From Salvelinus alpinus (Eukaryota; Chordata; Actinopteri; Salmoniformes; Salmonidae): a stretch of 64,000 nucleotides of DNA. Of this stretch, positions 59,937 to 64,000 are shown piece after piece. Below the pieces are notes generated by a model. That model was not told the DNA's origin. It worked only from the letters and a program-made list of their open reading frames with translations, and did not search any database. Both the position numbers and the translations under genes were made by a program. Location: assembly GCF_045679555.1 (NCBI RefSeq), contig NC_092091.1, positions 92,832,190 to 92,896,189 on the forward strand. Direction: 5' to 3'. Each line of letters starts with the position of its first letter. The first letter of the stretch is position 1.

Positions 59937-62900
59937 TCACCGAGCGCCTCCTGGCGCACTCGAGGAGGAACCCTGGCGGCAACGAAGGAAATCATCAATC
60001 AACGAACGGTCCAGCACGTCCCGAGATGGAACCCAACTCCTCTCCTCAGGACCGTAACCCTCCCAATCCACTAAGTACTGGTGACCACGTCCCCGAGAAC
60101 GCATGTCCATGATCCTCCGTACCTTGTAAATAGGAGCGCCCTCGACAAGGACGGGGGGGGGGGAGGGAAGACGAACGGGAGCGCGAAGAAAAGGCTTGAC
60201 ACAAGAGACATGGAAGACAGGGTGGACGCGACGAAGATGTCGCGGAAGAAGCAGTCGCACAGCGACAGGATTGACGACCTGAGAGACACGGAACGGACCA
60301 ATGAACCGCGGAGTCAACTTGCGAGAAGCTGTCGTAAGGGGAAGGTTACGAGTGGAAAGCCACACTCTCTGACCGCGACAATACCTAGGACTCTTAATCC
60401 TACGTTTATTGGCGGCTCTCACAGTCTGCGCCCTGTAACGGCAAAGTGCAGACCTGACCCTCCTCCAGGTGCGCTCACAACGTTGGACAAAAGCCTGAGC
60501 GGAGGGAACGCTGGACTCGGCGAGCTGGGACGAAAACAGAGGAGGCTGGTAGCCAAGACTACTCTGAAACGGGGATAGCCCGGTAGCAGACGAAGGAAGC
60601 GAGTTGTGAGCGTACTCAGCCCAGGGGAGCTGTTCTGCCCAAGACGCAGGGTTTCGAAACGAAAGGCTGCGTAAAATGCGACCAATCGACTGATTGGCCC
60701 TTTCTGCTTGACCGTTAGACTGGGGATGAAACCCGGAAGAGAGACTGACGGAAGCACCAATCAAACGACAGAACTCCCTCCAAAACTGTGACGTGAATTG
60801 CGGACCTCTGTCTGAAACGGCGTCTAACGGGAGGCCATGAATTCTGAACACATTCTCAATGATGATTTGTGCCGTCTCCTTAGCGGAAGGAAGCTTTGCG
60901 AGGGGAATGAAATGTGCCGCCTTAGAGAACCTATCGATAACCGTAAGAATCACAGTGTTCCCCGCAGACGAAGGCAGACCGGTAATAAAGTCTAAGGCGA
61001 TGTGAGACCATGGTCGAGAAGGAATGGGAAGCGGTCTGAGACGACCGGCAGGAGGAGAGTTACCCGACTTAGTCTGCGCGCAGTCCGAACAAGCAGCCAC
61101 GAAACGGCGCGTGTCCCGCTCCTGAGTAGGCCACCAAAACCGCTGGCGAATAGAAGCAAGCGTACCCCGAACGCCGGGGTGGCCAGCTAACTTGGCAGAG
61201 TGAGCCCACTGAAGAACAGCCAGACGAGTAGAGACAGGAACGAACAGAAGGTTACTAGGACAAGCGCGCGGCGACGCAGTGTGAGTGAGTGCTTGCTTTA
61301 CCTGTCTCTCAATTCCCCAGACAGTCAACCCGACAACACGCCCTTCAGGGAGAATCCCCTCGGGGTCGGTAGAAGCCACAGAAGAACTAAAGAGACGGGA
61401 TAAGGCATCAGGCTTGGTGTTCTTATTTCCCGGACGATAGGAAATCACGAACTCGAAACGAGCAAAAAACAACGCCCAACGAGCTTGACGTGCATTAAGT
61501 CGTTTGGCCGAACGGATGTACTCAAGGTTCTTATGGTCAGTCCAAACGACAAAAGGGACGGTCGCCCCCTCCAACCACTGTCGCCATTCGCCTATGGCTA
61601 AGCGGATGGCGAGCAGTTCGCGGTTACCCACATCATAGTTGCGTTCCGATGGCGACAGGCGATGAGAAAAGTAAGCGCAAGGATGGACCTTATCGTCAGA
61701 CTGGAAGCGCTGAGACAGAATGGCTCCCACGCCCACCTCTGAAGCGTCAACCTCGACAATGAATTGTTTAGTGACGTCAGGAGTAACAAGGATAGGGGCG
61801 GATGTAAAACGCTTCTTGAGGAGATCAAAAGCTCCCTGGGCGGAACCGGACCACTTAAAGCAAGTCTTGACAGAAGTCAGAGCTGTGAGAGGGGCAGCCA
61901 CTTGACCGAAATTACGAATGAAACGCCGATAGAAATTAGCGAAACCGAGAAAGCGCTGCAACTCGACACGTGACTTAGGAACGGGCCAATCGCTGACAGC
62001 CTGGACCTTAGCGGGATCCATCTGAATGCCTTCAGCGGAAATAACAGAACCGAGAAAAGTGACAGAGGAGACATGAAAGGCGCACTTCTCAGCCTTCACG
62101 TAGAGACAATTCTCTAAAAGGCGCTGGAGTACACGTCGAACGTGCTGAACATGAATCTCGAGTGACGGTGAAAAAATCAGGATACCGTCAAGGTAAACGA
62201 AAACAAAAATGTTCAGCATGTCTCTCAGTACATCATTAACTAATGCCTGAAAGACAGCTGGAGCATTAGCGAGACCGAACGGCAGAACCCGGTATTCAAA
62301 ATGCCCTAACGGAGTGTTAAACGCCGTCTTCCACTCGTCCCCCTCTCTGATGCGTACGAGATGGTAAGCGTTACGAAGGTCCAACTTAGTAAAGAACCTG
62401 GCTCCCTGCAAAATCTCGAAGGCTGACGACATAAGGGGAAGCGGATAACGATTCTTAACCGTTATGTCATTCAGCCCTCGATAATCCACGCAGGGGCGCA
62501 GAGTACCGTCCTTCTTCTTAACAAAGAAAAATCCCGCTCCGGCGGGAGAGGAAGAAGGCACCACGGTACCGGCGTCGAGAGAAACAGACAGATAATCCTC
62601 GAGAGCCTTACGTTCGGGAGCCGACAGAGAGTATAGTCTACCCCGAGGGGGAGTGGTCCCCGGAAGGAGATCAATACAACAATCATACGACCGGTGAGGA
62701 GGAAGGGAGCTGGCTCTGGACCGACTGAAGACCGTGCGCAGATCATGATATTCCTCCGGCACTCCTGTCAAATCACCAGGTTCCTCCTGAGTAGAGGGGA
62801 CAGAAGACACAGGAGGGATAGCAGACATTAAACACTTCACATGACAAGAAACGTTCCAGGATAGAATAGAATTACTAGACCAATTAATAGAAGGATTATG

Positions 62901-63326
62901 ACATACTAGCCAGGGATGACCCAAAACAACAGGTGTAAAAGGTGAACGAAAAATCAAAAAGGAAATGGTCTCACTGTGGTTACCAGATACAGTGAGGGTT
63001 AAAGGTAGTGTCTCACATCTGATACTGGGGAGAAGACTACCATCTAAGGCGAACATGGGCGTGGGCTTCCCTAACTGTCTGAGAGGAATGTCATGTCTCC
63101 GAGCCCATGCTTCGTCCATAAAACAACCCTCAGCCCCAGAGTCTATCAAGGCACTGCAGGAAGCAGCCGAACCGGTCCAGCGTAGATGGACCGACAAGGT
63201 AGTACAGGATCTTGATGGAGAGACCTGAGTAGTAGCGCTCACCAGTAGCCCTCTGCTTACTGATGAGCTCTGGCTTTTACTGGACATGACATGACAAAAT
63301 GTCCAGCAGAACCGCAATAGAGGCAA
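59937..63326 (-). CDS. Gypsy chromovirus Pol (PR-RT-RNaseH-IN-chromodomain)
   Basis: An open frame of 1129 codons, the full length for a chromovirus Pol. Order: aspartic protease (LIDSGAEG, Asp at residue 62), reverse transcriptase, RNase H ([16 protein letters not shown]), integrase with an HHCC zinc region (ending CSDCAQTK) and DDE core ([26 protein letters not shown]), and a C-terminal chromodomain ([18 protein letters not shown]). The reverse transcriptase box reads YLDGILIF: the second Asp is Gly (codon 62184-62186, residue 381), which should abolish polymerisation. No stop or shift otherwise. It overlaps gag by about 70 bp in another frame, so it would need frameshifting. It is a transposon gene, not a host gene. 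Confidence 0.92.
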   Translation of the reverse strand: MPLLRFCWTFCHVMSSKSQSSSVSRGLLVSATTQVSPSRSCTTLSVHLRWTGSAASCSALIDSGAEGCFMDEAWARRHDIPLRQLGKPTPMFALDGSLLPSIRCETLPLTLTVSGNHSETISFLIFRSPFTPVVLGHPWLVCHNPSINWSSNSILSWNVSCHVKCLMSAIPPVSSVPSTQEEPGDLTGVPEEYHDLRTVFSRSRASSLPPHRSYDCCIDLLPGTTPPRGRLYSLSAPERKALEDYLSVSLDAGTVVPSSSPAGAGFFFVKKKDGTLRPCVDYRGLNDITVKNRYPLPLMSSAFEILQGARFFTKLDLRNAYHLVRIREGDEWKTAFNTPLGHFEYRVLPFGLANAPAVFQALVNDVLRDMLNIFVFVYLDGILIFSPSLEIHVQHVRRVLQRLLENCLYVKAEKCAFHVSSVTFLGSVISAEGIQMDPAKVQAVSDWPVPKSRVELQRFLGFANFYRRFIRNFGQVAAPLTALTSVKTCFKWSGSAQGAFDLLKKRFTSAPILVTPDVTKQFIVEVDASEVGVGAILSQRFQSDDKVHPCAYFSHRLSPSERNYDVGNRELLAIRLAIGEWRQWLEGATVPFVVWTDHKNLEYIRSAKRLNARQARWALFFARFEFVISYRPGNKNTKPDALSRLFSSSVASTDPEGILPEGRVVGLTVWGIERQVKQALTHTASPRACPSNLLFVPVSTRLAVLQWAHSAKLAGHPGVRGTLASIRQRFWWPTQERDTRRFVAACSDCAQTKSGNSPPAGRLRPLPIPSRPWSHIALDFITGLPSSAGNTVILTVIDRFSKAAHFIPLAKLPSAKETAQIIIENVFRIHGLPLDAVSDRGPQFTSQFWREFCRLIGASVSLSSGFHPQSNGQAERANQSIGRILRSLSFRNPASWAEQLPWAEYAHNSLPSSATGLSPFQSSLGYQPPLFSSQLAESSVPSAQAFVQRCERTWRRVRSALCRYRAQTVRAANKRRIKSPRYCRGQRVWLSTRNLPLTTASRKLTPRFIGPFRVSQVVNPVAVRLLLPRHLRRVHPVFHVSCVKPFLRAPVRLPSPPPVLVEGAPIYKVRRIMDMRSRGRGHQYLVDWEGYGPEERSWVPSRDVLDRSLIDDFLRCRQGSSSSAPGGAR

Positions 63327-64000
63327 AGGCGGTTGGTGATTCTCCGTTCCCTCTCCTTAGTCGAGATGCGAATACCTCCCAGCTGCATGGGCTCAGTCTC
63401 TGAGCCGGTGGGAGGAGATGGTTGAGATGCGGAGAGGGGAAACACCGTTAACGCGAGCTCTCTTCCACGAGCTCGGTGACGAAGATCTACCCGTCGTTCT
63501 ATGCGGATGGCGAGTGCAATCAAAGAGTCCACGCTGGAAGGAACCTCCCGGGAGAGAATCTCATCCTTAACCTCAGCGTGGAGTCCCTCCAGAAAACGAG
63601 CGAGCAACGCCGGCTCGTTCCAGTCACTGGATGCAGCAAGAGTGCGAAACTCTATAGAGTAATCCGTTATGGATCGATCACCTTGACATAGGGAAGCCAG
63701 GGCCCTGGAAGCCTCCTTCCCAAAAACAGAACGATCAAAAACCCGTATCATCTCCTCTTTAAAGTTCTGATAATCGTTAGAACACTCAGCCCTTGCCTCC
63801 CAGATAGCTGTGCCCCACTCCCGAGCCCGACCAGTAAGGAGTGATATGACGTAAGCGATCCGAGCTCTCTCACTAGAGTACGTGTTGGGCTGGAGAGAGA
63901 ACACAATATCACACTGGGTGAGAAAAGAGCGACACTCAGTGGGCTGCCCAGAGTAACATGGTGGGTTATTAACCCTAGGTTCCGGAGACTCGGAAGACCA
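63257..64000 (-). CDS. Gypsy chromovirus Gag, 5' end outside window
   Basis: The frame is open to the window edge, so the true start is not visible. It holds the capsid region ([43 protein letters not shown]) and a CCHC zinc knuckle ([14 protein letters not shown]) near the C terminus, which packages RNA. It ends at 63257 inside the start of pol. Confidence 0.9.
   Translation of the reverse strand, partial: WSSESPEPRVNNPPCYSGQPTECRSFLTQCDIVFSLQPNTYSSERARIAYVISLLTGRAREWGTAIWEARAECSNDYQNFKEEMIRVFDRSVFGKEASRALASLCQGDRSITDYSIEFRTLAASSDWNEPALLARFLEGLHAEVKDEILSREVPSSVDSLIALAIRIERRVDLRHRARGRELALTVFPLSASQPSPPTGSETEPMQLGGIRISTKERERRITNRLCLYCGSAGHFVMSCPVKARAHQ

Noticed and set aside
60081-63228. Plus-strand frames over the Gypsy pol
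   Set aside because: Antisense shadows of the long Pol frame.

Overview
The window is vertebrate nuclear DNA, almost certainly from a salmonid fish. The evidence is the class of genes (fish-expanded NLRs with a FISNA-NACHT exon, 174-bp LRR exons and a B30.2 exon), several Tc1-like transposons, V-SINE/L2-tailed repeats, a chromovirus Gypsy element and very many minisatellites. No rRNA, tRNA, CRISPR or bacterial-type feature was seen.

The main structure is a giant imperfect palindrome. Its left arm (about 643-29325) and right arm (about 31685-58597) are inverted copies of each other around a roughly 2.35-kb unpaired spacer. Each arm holds one complete multi-exon gene. The left gene runs rightward (ATG 3385, stop 26044, 21 coding exons, 1654 codons). 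The right gene runs leftward (ATG 55544, stop 35712, 20 coding exons, 1670 codons), so the two converge tail to tail. I assembled both models by hand from splice sites. Every junction keeps phase and both reading frames close without an internal stop. Both encode the same composite innate-immune receptor: short N-terminal repeats, FISNA, NACHT, winged-helix/HD2 region, LRRs, PRY-SPRY (B30.2), FIIND (ZU5-UPA), CARD. This is an NLRP1-like inflammasome sensor with an added B30.2 domain. The FIIND keeps the His and Phe-Ser pair needed for self-cleavage in both copies.

The copies differ by about 8% of residues in the NACHT exon, by LRR exon number (6 versus 5), by a 16-residue coding repeat (1 versus 4 copies) just before the FIIND, and by the number of N-terminal repeats. 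Introns carry minisatellites that are usually longer in the right arm, and lineage-specific transposons. The other arm or a paralogous intron often preserves the empty target site.

Layout. 1-642: Tc1 remnant. 643-3303: repeats and a TTAA-bounded element. 3385-26044: left gene, with introns holding a hAT-like element carrying two TTAA elements, a full-length Tc1 with a SINE inside, an L1 fragment, an L2/Rex-type LINE and several minisatellites. 26045-29325: non-coding inner arm. 29326-31684: spacer with a broken CARD-like fragment and three minisatellites. 31685-35600: right inner arm. 35712-55544: right gene, whose first intron holds a LINE interrupted by a solo Gypsy LTR, itself interrupted by a TTAA element. 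55724-58039: two more TTAA elements. 58040-58597: outer palindrome end. 58600-59391: minisatellite and unassigned DNA. 59392-64000: Ty3/Gypsy chromovirus on the minus strand (3' LTR, pol, gag running off the window), with a substitution in the reverse transcriptase active site.
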